Source of the DNA: Bacillota bacterium
Lineage (GTDB): Bacteria; Bacillota; Clostridia; Oscillospirales; Acutalibacteraceae
Direction: 5' to 3'
Assembly: GCA_023391275.1 (NCBI GenBank)
Contig: JAEWBE010000128.1
Coordinates: forward strand, 1 to 15,753
DNA length: 15,753 nucleotides
Shown: positions 5,364 to 9,735 of the stretch, one piece after another
Numbering within the stretch: the first letter of the stretch is position 1
How the letters are laid out: each line of letters opens with the position of its first letter
The notes under the pieces: generated by a model
Told to the model about the DNA's origin: nothing
Database searches by the model: none
What the model saw: only the letters and a program-made list of their open reading frames with translations
Made by a program: the position numbers and the translations under genes

Positions 5364-6213
5364 AAAATGGATCGACGTTTCCGCCCACAATGGGAGTATC
5401 AATTGGCCACAGGTAAAAGCTTCCGGTGTTGCCGGCGCTATTATCCGCGCCGGGTACGGCGACAGCGCCGGCCAGCAGGACACGCGGTTTGCGGCCAACA
5501 TCAGCGGGGCGGCTGCGGCAGGGCTGAAAGTCGCTGTGTATTGGTTCAGCTATGCGGACAGCCTGGCTGACGCCATGAAGGAATGGGCGGTGTGCCGACA
5601 GATCATTGCCCCGTATAAGGGAAAGATTCTGTTCGTCGCCAGTGACTACGAATATGACAGCTATGTCTATTACCGGAAGCAGCACGGAACGGCGCCGACG
5701 CTTGCCCTGATAAACGGAATGGTAAATGCCTTCCTGGGTGCGGCGAAGGCGGACGGATGGGCCGCAGTGCTCTATACCAACAACGATTACCGGCAGAACA
5801 TCTTTTCAGCCGCGACGCTGGCCGCGTGGTATGTATGGCTTGCCGATTATTCGGGTGGCCCGGATGTTCCGTGTGCGATGCAGCAGACCAACAGCGGCGG
5901 AACCGTGCAGGGCATTTCGGGAAGCGTTGACATGGATATCTGTTTCCGAGATTTTGCGGTGTCGGCGCTGGATTACGCATGTGACACTTCCGGTACCGTT
6001 TCGATCGCCCGCGGCGCGGCATATCAGATCGCAGTTACCGCCGCGGCAGCGCCGAAGGTTGTCGCGGGGACGGCGGACGTTGTGACCGTCCTTCCGCGCA
6101 ACAACTCAGGCAATCAATGGTTCTATTACCTGGTCCCGATCGGGAAATCCGGTGATCAGGTGGGCGTCTACATCAACGGCGGACCGAGGCAGCTCACAGT
6201 GAACATCAAGTAG
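5356..6213 (+). CDS. GH25 lysozyme, prophage endolysin
   Basis: A 285-aa N-acetylmuramidase of glycoside hydrolase family 25 that cleaves the glycan strands of peptidoglycan to lyse the host. Family motifs are present in order: IDVSAHNG (6-13) with the first aspartate, GAIIRAGYGDS (27-37), AVYWFSYA (60-67), the catalytic pair in ASDYEYDS (95-102; Asp97 and Glu99 as likely nucleophile-assisting and acid residues), VLYTNN (138-143), YVWLADYSG (159-167) and MQQTN...SGSVDMDICF (175-197). Residues about 205-285 form an extra beta-rich domain I do not recognise, possibly wall-binding. There is no signal peptide, so release needs a holin. The start is a TTG at 5356 overlapping the preceding gene by eight bases, preceded by AAAGGGGCGGG; no in-frame ATG exists nearby. 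The gene is intact and GC-rich. Confidence 0.9.
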   Translation: MNEKWIDVSAHNGSINWPQVKASGVAGAIIRAGYGDSAGQQDTRFAANISGAAAAGLKVAVYWFSYADSLADAMKEWAVCRQIIAPYKGKILFVASDYEYDSYVYYRKQHGTAPTLALINGMVNAFLGAAKADGWAAVLYTNNDYRQNIFSAATLAAWYVWLADYSGGPDVPCAMQQTNSGGTVQGISGSVDMDICFRDFAVSALDYACDTSGTVSIARGAAYQIAVTAAAAPKVVAGTADVVTVLPRNNSGNQWFYYLVPIGKSGDQVGVYINGGPRQLTVNIK

Positions 6214-6225
6214 GGAGGGTCGGAT

Positions 6226-6554
6226 GTGCAAGACTGGGCGAAAGCACTTTTATCGGCCCTTGCGGCCTCCGTAGTGGCCGCTTTTGGCGGAGCAGTCAAG
6301 ATCTTTGGCATAAGCAAAAGTGTCAGGCGCAGCGGCAGGAGGCAGTAGAGGACGGTCTGCGGGGATTGCTACACGACCGCATTTATCAAGCATGTACCGA
6401 CTGCCAGCGCAAAGGCTATGCAGACGTGCAGGACCGCGAAAACATCGAGGCACTCTATAAACCGTATCATGCTCTTGGCGGAAATGGAACGGGCACGGAC
6501 CTGTACAATAAGGCCCGTGCGCTCCCGATCGAGCCGCCCGAAACGGCGGCGTAA
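6226..6554 (+). pseudogene. Holin-like one-helix phage protein, frameshifted
   Basis: A GTG at 6226, 13 bases after the lysozyme stop and preceded by GGGAGGG, starts VQDWAKALLSALAASVVAAF then GGAVKIFG, a single membrane helix (about residues 6-28). In that frame translation ends at a TAG near 6348. From about 6312 the -1 frame continues the protein: QRQEAVEDGLRGLLHDRIYQ, then the segment QDRENIEALYKPYHALGGNG and TGTDLYNKARALPIEPPE, ending at 6552-6554. Short phage proteins with an N-terminal helix, a charged linker and this YHALGGNGTGTDL tail lie beside lysozymes in Clostridia phages and are presumed to be holins or their partners. One missing base near 6312-6330 explains the break. The site contains an AAAA run (6316-6319), but not a canonical slippery heptamer, so programmed frameshifting is unlikely. 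Confidence 0.7.
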
Positions 6555-6792
6555 AAAAGCCGGATATCCCCGGCGGAAAGAAGAAAAATTTCAGATCAAC
6601 AAGCTGATAAATACGATTATCCCGCTGCTTGTTCTCGCGCTGCCGAAAACACACGCTGTTACCGCTGATTCCACCGGCGCCGAACAGGCGGCCGAGGTAA
6701 AGCAGAAAATGGCAGGTTCCGGGGTAGCCGCAGCGCAGCCCGTGTCCTCAGAAAGCGCGGCGGTAGCGCTGCCCAACAGCGGCGTGGAATAA
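6553..6792 (+). pseudogene. Possible small membrane protein without a start codon
   Basis: An open frame directly after the holin-like gene contains a likely membrane segment, NKLINTIIPLLVLALP, followed by a low-complexity Ala/Glu/Ser-rich tail (AEQAAEVKQKMAGSGVAAAQ) and the stop at 6790-6792. A ribosome-binding-like GGCGGAAAGAAG lies at 6572-6583, but no ATG, GTG or TTG follows it in this frame; the only candidates are rare starts such as ATC at 6595 or CTG at 6604. The frame runs open upstream as a shadow of the holin-like gene. It may be a second lysis gene whose start codon was lost, or a chance frame. Confidence 0.35.
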
Positions 6793-6870
6793 AAAAGTAG
6801 CAAGCAATTTGATCTTTGCATAATCTAAATCAGAATCCTTTCGAGACACCTCCTTTCATGCTTTCTTATA

Positions 6871-6910
6871 TAAAAGTCCTCCCAGCCACCATAAAGGCAG
6901 CCGGGAGGGC
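6871..6910 (-). terminator. Terminator of the Cys-rich gene (GGGAGG family)
   Basis: CCTCCC (6879-6884) pairs with GGGAGG (6903-6908), with partial inner pairing. On the minus strand the stem is followed by ACTTTTATATAAG, a T tract in the right place 26 bases past the stop of the gene ending at 6936. Its arm GCCGGGAGGGC (6900-6910) recurs at 7712-7722 and 8026-8036. Confidence 0.6.
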
Positions 6911-6935
6911 CTTTCGCCCCGCTTGAAATTTATTT

Positions 6936-7118
6936 TCAGCAATCGCAGCGACGGTTAGAGCGGCACCTGATGATCCGGTCGAGAACGGCGTCAAGCAAGC
7001 ACAGGTCACTGTTGTTCAGATTATCAAGATCACGGATAATGTCTTTCAAAGCACAGGCGCTCCTAGAGTCACAGTCTCTCCTGCCATTATCTTTGCAATC
7101 TTCATTAAAGTCAGACAT
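6936..7118 (-). CDS. Small cysteine-rich protein, 60 aa
   Basis: The ATG at 7118 follows AAAGGAGGTTCTTTG, a near-perfect ribosome binding site, so this start is preferred over the longer open frame to 7178. The product starts MSDFNEDCKDNGRRDCDSRS and ends DRIIRCRSNRRCDC. It has seven cysteines (8, 16, 22, 40, 52, 58, 60), which is extreme for 60 residues, and a helical middle KDIIRDLDNLNNSDLCLLDAVLD. The cysteines suggest metal binding or disulfide cross-linking, for example in a spore coat or as a small zinc protein; that is inference only. It is transcribed alone from a strong promoter that overlaps a palindrome and ends at its own terminator. I do not recognise the family. Confidence 0.7.
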   Translation of the reverse strand: MSDFNEDCKDNGRRDCDSRSACALKDIIRDLDNLNNSDLCLLDAVLDRIIRCRSNRRCDC

Positions 7119-7148
7119 CAAAGAACCTCCTTTACTAAAATCTGTTCC

Positions 7149-7178
7149 ATAATATGTGGATGACAAGTAGCTTGTCAA
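7149..7178 (-). promoter_or_regulatory. Promoter with overlapping 17-bp palindrome
   Basis: On the minus strand a perfect TTGACA (7173-7178) and TATTAT (7149-7154) are 18 bases apart and lead into the Cys-rich gene. TGACAAG (7161-7167) and CTTGTCA (7171-7177) form a perfect inverted repeat with three bases between, covering most of the -35 box and the spacer. A repressor bound there would block RNA polymerase. Confidence 0.7.
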
Positions 7179-7239
7179 TATGATTGTCAGGAATGCGATG
7201 CGGGAAAAGCGGCTGCGTGTCTGGACTCTTTCGTTGACG

Positions 7240-7277
7240 ATCCCCCGCTGGTCTTATCGGCTGGCGGGGGATTTTTT
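7240..7277 (+). terminator. Strong plus-strand terminator
   Basis: ATCCCCCGC (7240-7248) pairs with GCGGGGGAT (7264-7272), followed by TTTTTT. No plus-strand gene ends here; it lies between the divergent Cys-rich gene and the 62-aa gene. Its right half GGCTGGCGGGGGATTTTTT (7259-7277) is repeated exactly at 8829-8847. Confidence 0.75.
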
Positions 7278-7281
7278 GTTA

Positions 7282-7309
7282 TTGACAAAATAATGCAGCT
7301 TGATAGAAT
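7282..7309 (+). promoter_or_regulatory. Promoter of the 62-aa gene
   Basis: A perfect TTGACA (7282-7287) and TAGAAT (7304-7309, five of six) are separated by 16 bases. The promoter starts immediately after the terminator at 7240-7277 and lies 22 bases before the start codon, so the leader is very short. Confidence 0.65.
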
Positions 7310-7330
7310 AAATGCAAAGGGGTGGTGGGT

Positions 7331-7519
7331 ATGGAAGAGCTGCATGTCGGAGACAAAGTAAAACTGATTCATCAAACCGGGATAAAAAGTTATGATGGCC
7401 TTGTGTGGGAGGTGATGTCGAATCCGTGGAGCAGATTCGGCACAAAGGTTGTTACTTTAGCCGCTTATCCCGGTGGTCCTGTCCCAGATGAGTATCTTAA
7501 AAAAGTCAGTGATGAATGA
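7331..7519 (+). CDS. Small hypothetical protein, SH3-like look
   Basis: A 62-aa protein starting MEELHVGDKVKLIHQTGIKS and ending GGPVPDEYLKKVSDE. The opening VGDKVKLI and later GTKVVTLAAYPGG suggest a small all-beta, SH3/KOW-like barrel; this is a guess from pattern, not a family match. ATG 7331 is preferred over the GTG at 7322, because GGGGTGG just upstream serves as ribosome binding site. It has its own promoter and is followed by a repeat-type terminator. It belongs to the run of tiny single-gene units between 6900 and 8850. Confidence 0.6.
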   Translation: MEELHVGDKVKLIHQTGIKSYDGLVWEVMSNPWSRFGTKVVTLAAYPGGPVPDEYLKKVSDE

Positions 7520-7532
7520 TAAAGTTTGTAGT

Positions 7533-7574
7533 CCTCCCTCCTGCCTCTCGACGCCGGGAGCGCTTATTTTTTTA
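7533..7574 (+). terminator. Repeat-type terminator after the 62-aa gene
   Basis: CTCCC (7534-7538) pairs with GGGAG (7556-7560), followed after CGC by TTATTTTTTTA. The left part CCTCCCTCCTGCCTC (7533-7547) recurs exactly at 8005-8019. The stem is short, but the T tract and position 14 bases after the stop support the call. Confidence 0.5.
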
Positions 7575-7599
7575 CTAACAATTTGATGCCGGGCGGCAT

Positions 7600-7690
7600 A
7601 TAATAAATGCGGCCCTTTTCGGTGACATTATTTTGTTACACCTTCTCTTGGTCCCTAGACCGTTGGGAATTGCCCAGCGGTCTATTTTTG
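7600..7690 (+). ncRNA. Possible small RNA with its own promoter and terminator
   Basis: A perfect TATAAT near 7601 is followed about 50 bases later by a strong terminator: TAGACCG (7656-7662) with CGGTCTA (7678-7684), extended inward by TTGGG with CCCAG, then TTTTT. No open frame of note lies between. A matching -35 box is not clear. This could be a roughly 75-base RNA, or a terminator left behind by a lost gene. The terminator itself is well supported; the RNA is not. Confidence 0.35.
7656..7689 (+). terminator. Strong 12-pair terminator
   Basis: Bases 7656-7667 pair with 7673-7684 through twelve pairs (one G-U) around the loop AATTG, followed by TTTTT. There is no gene directly in front; see the possible small RNA at 7600-7690. 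Confidence 0.75.
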
Positions 7691-7811
7691 TCCCATCGGC
7701 TGCCTTTTAGTGCCGGGAGGGCTTATTTATTAAAAATGGGATGATATTCTAATTCCATTCTAATGTAGTTGCGATAACATTGATAGCACGAGGGAAAAAG
7801 GAGGTGAAAAA

Positions 7812-7985
7812 ATGAGTGCTATCGGCAACATAGGAATTTACCAGCATCATCAATACATTAGCCAAACTCAGAACGCTCACACTGTAAGCAATGCCAGCGA
7901 AGAAGCAAATGAAAGCCCTGCGGAAAAAGCGGCAGAAGCTAAAAATCAAATTCCCTCAACGCACGTACTTGATAGGTATGCATAA
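7812..7985 (+). CDS. Small hypothetical protein, 57 aa
   Basis: The ATG at 7812 follows AAAGGAGGTGAAAAA, an almost ideal ribosome binding site. The product starts MSAIGNIGIYQHHQYISQTQ and ends NQIPSTHVLDRYA. The first half is polar and aromatic (IGIYQHHQYISQTQ); the second is a charged, Ala/Glu/Lys-rich likely helix (SEEANESPAEKAAEAKN). No membrane segment, cysteine or known motif is visible. A terminator follows 18 bases after the stop. The strong translation signal and flanking terminators argue that it is real; I do not recognise it. Confidence 0.6.
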   Translation: MSAIGNIGIYQHHQYISQTQNAHTVSNASEEANESPAEKAAEAKNQIPSTHVLDRYA

Positions 7986-8003
7986 ACTAATGAAATGAGC
8001 AAA

Positions 8004-8043
8004 CCCTCCCTCCTGCCTCACGGCGGCCGGGAGGGCTTTTTAA
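8004..8043 (+). terminator. Terminator of the 57-aa gene (GGGAGGG family)
   Basis: CCCTCCC (8004-8010) pairs with GGGAGGG (8029-8035), with an inner GCC/GGC pair, followed by CTTTTTAATT. It shares a 15-base arm with 7533-7547 and an 11-base arm with 6900-6910 and 7712-7722. Confidence 0.75.
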
Positions 8044-8092
8044 TTATGCTTTCATTCTTTGGTTACGCCTCATTCACAGCATGGAAATAGGG

Positions 8093-8123
8093 TTGTAAAT
8101 ATTTTGAATTATATTTAATTCAA
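8093..8123 (+). promoter_or_regulatory. 20-bp palindrome in the promoter of the RHH-like gene
   Basis: TTGAATTA (8104-8111) and TAATTCAA (8116-8123) form a perfect inverted repeat with TATT between. A possible -35 box TTGTAA (8093-8098) lies just upstream, so the palindrome would cover the spacer and -10 region. It ends 27 bases before the start codon of a predicted ribbon-helix-helix protein. Such proteins commonly repress their own genes at palindromes of this size. Confidence 0.55.
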
Positions 8124-8150
8124 TAGAAATATTCGAAGGAGATGCTAGAA

Positions 8151-8327
8151 ATGGCGGGGTCTACAAAATATAAAAACGACTGGACAGCCGCGAACCGCTA
8201 CAGGGTTTCTTTGGTTCTGCCAAAAGACAGCAAGCCAAGAATAAGAGCTAGGGCAAATTCAAAAGGTATGAGCCTAAATGAATACATATATAATCTGATT
8301 AAGGACGATATGCTGCCGTCGGAATGA
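8151..8327 (+). CDS. Ribbon-helix-helix-like small DNA-binding protein
   Basis: A 58-aa protein starting MAGSTKYKNDWTAANRYRVS. The C-terminal part fits the ribbon-helix-helix (Arc/CopG-type) fold: a beta strand YRVSLVLP (about residues 17-24), a helix DSKPRIRARANSKG (26-39), then MSLNEYIYNLIKDDM (40-54), where 'G.S.neyI..li' is the classic second-helix pattern. ATG 8151 is chosen over the in-frame ATG at 8142 because AAGGAG lies at 8136-8141, nine bases before it. The 20-bp palindrome upstream fits autoregulation. A CTGCCGT/ACGGCAG hairpin (8313-8338) spans the stop codon. Target genes are unknown. Confidence 0.7.
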   Translation: MAGSTKYKNDWTAANRYRVSLVLPKDSKPRIRARANSKGMSLNEYIYNLIKDDMLPSE

Positions 8328-8373
8328 TCTAACGGCAGAGGGGGCTTATTTTTCGTATGTGAATAATGTTCAC

Positions 8374-8402
8374 TTACCGGTAATGGCTTTTTGTTGTATA
8401 AT
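8374..8402 (+). promoter_or_regulatory. Promoter with TTACCGGTAA palindrome
   Basis: A perfect TATAAT (8397-8402) has TTACCG 17 bases upstream. That -35 region is a perfect 10-bp palindrome TTACCGGTAA (8374-8383). The half TTACCGG recurs at 8405-8411, 31 bases later, right before the ribosome binding site of the next gene. This could be an operator pair on one face of the helix. Confidence 0.5.
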
Positions 8403-8421
8403 AATTACCGGAGGGTATGAT

Positions 8422-8592
8422 ATGACAATAGAAGACTTGAAAAAGCTGGACAAGCGGCTACGACAGATTCAGGACCCCTTTGGGACGGGATTTCCAACGC
8501 TGCGAAAAGTCGGTGAGGAATTAGCAGAGGAAAGCGGCTTATCAGCGCATGATATAGCTTTACAGTATCTCGCGTGGAAATGGAAAAAGTAA
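8422..8592 (+). CDS. Small hypothetical protein, 56 aa, helical
   Basis: The ATG at 8422 follows GGAGGGTATGAT. The longer frame back to 8359 includes the promoter and is rejected. The product starts MTIEDLKKLDKRLRQIQDPF and ends SAHDIALQYLAWKWKK. The pattern is a charged helix, a short turn (PFGTGFPT), then LRKVGEELAEESGLSAHDIALQYL, which has the spacing of a small helix-turn-helix or a helical hairpin. No family is recognised. It is a single-gene unit with its own promoter and terminator. Confidence 0.6.
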   Translation: MTIEDLKKLDKRLRQIQDPFGTGFPTLRKVGEELAEESGLSAHDIALQYLAWKWKK

Positions 8593-8596
8593 GTAT

Positions 8597-8625
8597 GCCG
8601 CCTGGCATCTCGCCGAGCGGCTTTT
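8597..8625 (+). terminator. Terminator of the 56-aa gene
   Basis: GCCGC (8597-8601) pairs with GCGGC (8617-8621), and GGC with GCC inside, followed by TTTTC. It begins four bases after the stop codon. Confidence 0.6.
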
Positions 8626-8772
8626 CAGTCTACAAACTAAAACCTGTGATCGTCCGTATCCTTTGCGCCCAAGGGCTGCAGAGCCGGGATACAGTCCGCA
8701 GCAGATAGGGCAGGGGGGGGAGTTTGAATGATTTCATAGGCAAGCTATAGACGAGCGTATAAAGCGCATAAA

Positions 8773-8800
8773 AGCCGGGAAGGAGTAATCCAACCCGGCT
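8773..8800 (-). terminator. Minus-strand terminator of the acetyltransferase operon
   Basis: AGCCGGG (8773-8779) and CCCGGCT (8794-8800) pair perfectly. Read on the minus strand, the stem is followed by TTTATGCGC. It lies downstream of the truncated quinone reductase and would end the ROK-MFS-acetyltransferase transcript. Confidence 0.5.
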
Positions 8801-8810
8801 AAAAATATAC

Positions 8811-8848
8811 TCCCCGCCGGCCGGTTATGGCTGGCGGGGGATTTTTTT
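8811..8848 (+). terminator. Plus-strand terminator repeating the one at 7240
   Basis: CCCCGCC (8812-8818) pairs with GGCGGGG (8833-8839), with further pairing inside, followed by TTTTTTT. The 19-base right half (8829-8847) is identical to 7259-7277. It closes the run of small plus-strand genes. Confidence 0.7.
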
Positions 8849-9035
8849 ATTTTATCCAATGCAAACACCCAGCAGCCTAACTGTTCCGGATACTTTTTGA
8901 GTTCTGCCACCCAACGTTTGTTAATTATGGATTTTTCCAGATTGGGATGGGTTACAAGTATAAGCGTTTTCATCCTTAACAGCTCCTTCAAATGACCAAT
9001 ACTCTGATTGTCCTGCATATTAAAATATATATCTT

Positions 9036-9653
9036 TTAAAATAAATCTTTTTTCAACTCAATTGCATCTTTCTCCGTTATTTCTCTGATAACTTTGCACG
9101 GATTTCCCAAAGCCAGAGAGTTATCCGGAATATCCCTTGTGACGACACTGCCCGCGCCGATTACACAACCGTTTCCGATATGAACACCGCCGATTATGGT
9201 CACGCTGCTCGCAATCCAGCAGTTGTTTCCGATAGTAATCGGCTTTGCGTATTCGTAATCAAAGACAGTTCCGTCTTCTTTTACCCGCATGTTTCTGTCT
9301 TGATAGCGCAGTGGATGAACCGGAGTGACAATCGAAACGTTGGGGCCGATTAATACATCATCCCCAATGGCTACCTTACAGCAATCGATGACCGTCAGAT
9401 TAAAATTGGCGTAAAAGTTCTTGCCGACGCTGGTAAAAATACCGTAATCGAAATAGACAGGTCCTTGAAGATAAACGCCGTTACCCCTGTCAGGTAATAA
9501 CCGATTTAATATTTCAGTTCTCTTTTCCGTTTCATCTTCAACGGTGTCGTTATATCTTTTACATAATTTGTGAGTTTCGGTTCTGCGTAAAGCCAGCCAC
9601 TCATCACTCGTATCGTAAATTTTCCCCGCAAGCATTTTTTCTTTTTCTGACAT
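9036..9653 (-). CDS. Maltose/galactoside-type O-acetyltransferase
   Basis: A 205-aa hexapeptide-repeat acetyltransferase that moves acetyl from acetyl-CoA to a sugar hydroxyl in the cytoplasm. The N-terminal helix domain MLAGKIYDTSDEWLALRRTE (7-26) is the maltose acetyltransferase domain. The left-handed beta-helix follows, with [LIV]G-type repeats (VAIGDDVLIGPNVSI, ITIGNNCWIASSVTIIGGVHIGNG split over 94-162). The catalytic histidine is His113 in TPVHPL, equivalent to that of LacA. The tail VVTRDIPDNSLALGNPCKVI is the conserved coil-end and acetyl-CoA side. The length is normal for LacA/Maa. AAGGAG stands nine bases before the ATG. It follows the MFS transporter by 82 bases. The acceptor sugar cannot be told from sequence. 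Confidence 0.9.
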   Translation of the reverse strand: MSEKEKMLAGKIYDTSDEWLALRRTETHKLCKRYNDTVEDETEKRTEILNRLLPDRGNGVYLQGPVYFDYGIFTSVGKNFYANFNLTVIDCCKVAIGDDVLIGPNVSIVTPVHPLRYQDRNMRVKEDGTVFDYEYAKPITIGNNCWIASSVTIIGGVHIGNGCVIGAGSVVTRDIPDNSLALGNPCKVIREITEKDAIELKKDLF

Positions 9654-9706
9654 AATAAATTTCTCCTTTGCTTATTGTCTGTTGGTATGTAAAACAGTTA
9701 CATTAC

Positions 9707-9729
9707 ATGCCGGGAAGACCTACCGGCAT
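9707..9729. repeat. Intergenic hairpin between MFS and acetyltransferase
   Basis: ATGCCGG (9707-9713) and CCGGCAT (9723-9729) pair perfectly across nine bases. On the plus strand TTTCATT follows; on the minus (operon) strand it is followed by GTAATGTAA. In the operon direction it could be a partial attenuator or an RNA processing/stability element that lowers expression of the downstream acetyltransferase. Confidence 0.45.
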
Positions 9730-9735
9730 TTTCAT

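Larger units (their letters stand above)
8734..8973 (-). pseudogene. YwrO/KefF-like NAD(P)H quinone reductase, N-terminal fragment
   Basis: From ATG 8973 (AAGGAG ten bases upstream) the frame reads MKTLILVTHPNLEKSIINKR then WVAELKKYPEQ. This is the start of the flavodoxin-like NAD(P)H oxidoreductase family (YwrO, KefF, MdaB): beta strand 1, the THPNLEKS FMN-phosphate loop and helix 1. After about residue 31 the similarity stops. The frame runs on through the two terminators at 8811-8848 and 8773-8800 to a stop at 8734, which is not a protein. The usual family length is about 175-190 residues, so more than 80 percent is missing. It lies 62 bases behind the acetyltransferase in the same operon, and a deletion removed its 3' part. 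Confidence 0.7.

Noticed and set aside
5215..6085. Several open frames of 60-156 codons in other frames of the lysozyme gene
   Set aside because: They are Arg/Pro-rich shadows of a GC-rich coding region; the GH25 frame has every family motif.
6312..6330. Programmed -1 frameshift in the holin-like gene
   Set aside because: There is an AAAA run, but the X-XXY-YYZ slippery pattern is not met in the zero frame and no clear stimulatory structure follows; a lost base is simpler.
8627..8705. Frame reading FSVYKLKPVIVRILCAQGLQ then SRDTVRSR
   Set aside because: It has no start codon or ribosome binding site and no recognised family; it may be a fragment, but this is too weak to list.
6871..8848. 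CRISPR array in the repeat-rich small-gene region
   Set aside because: The recurring elements are terminator arms of 11-19 bases at irregular distances, not regular repeats with equal spacers.
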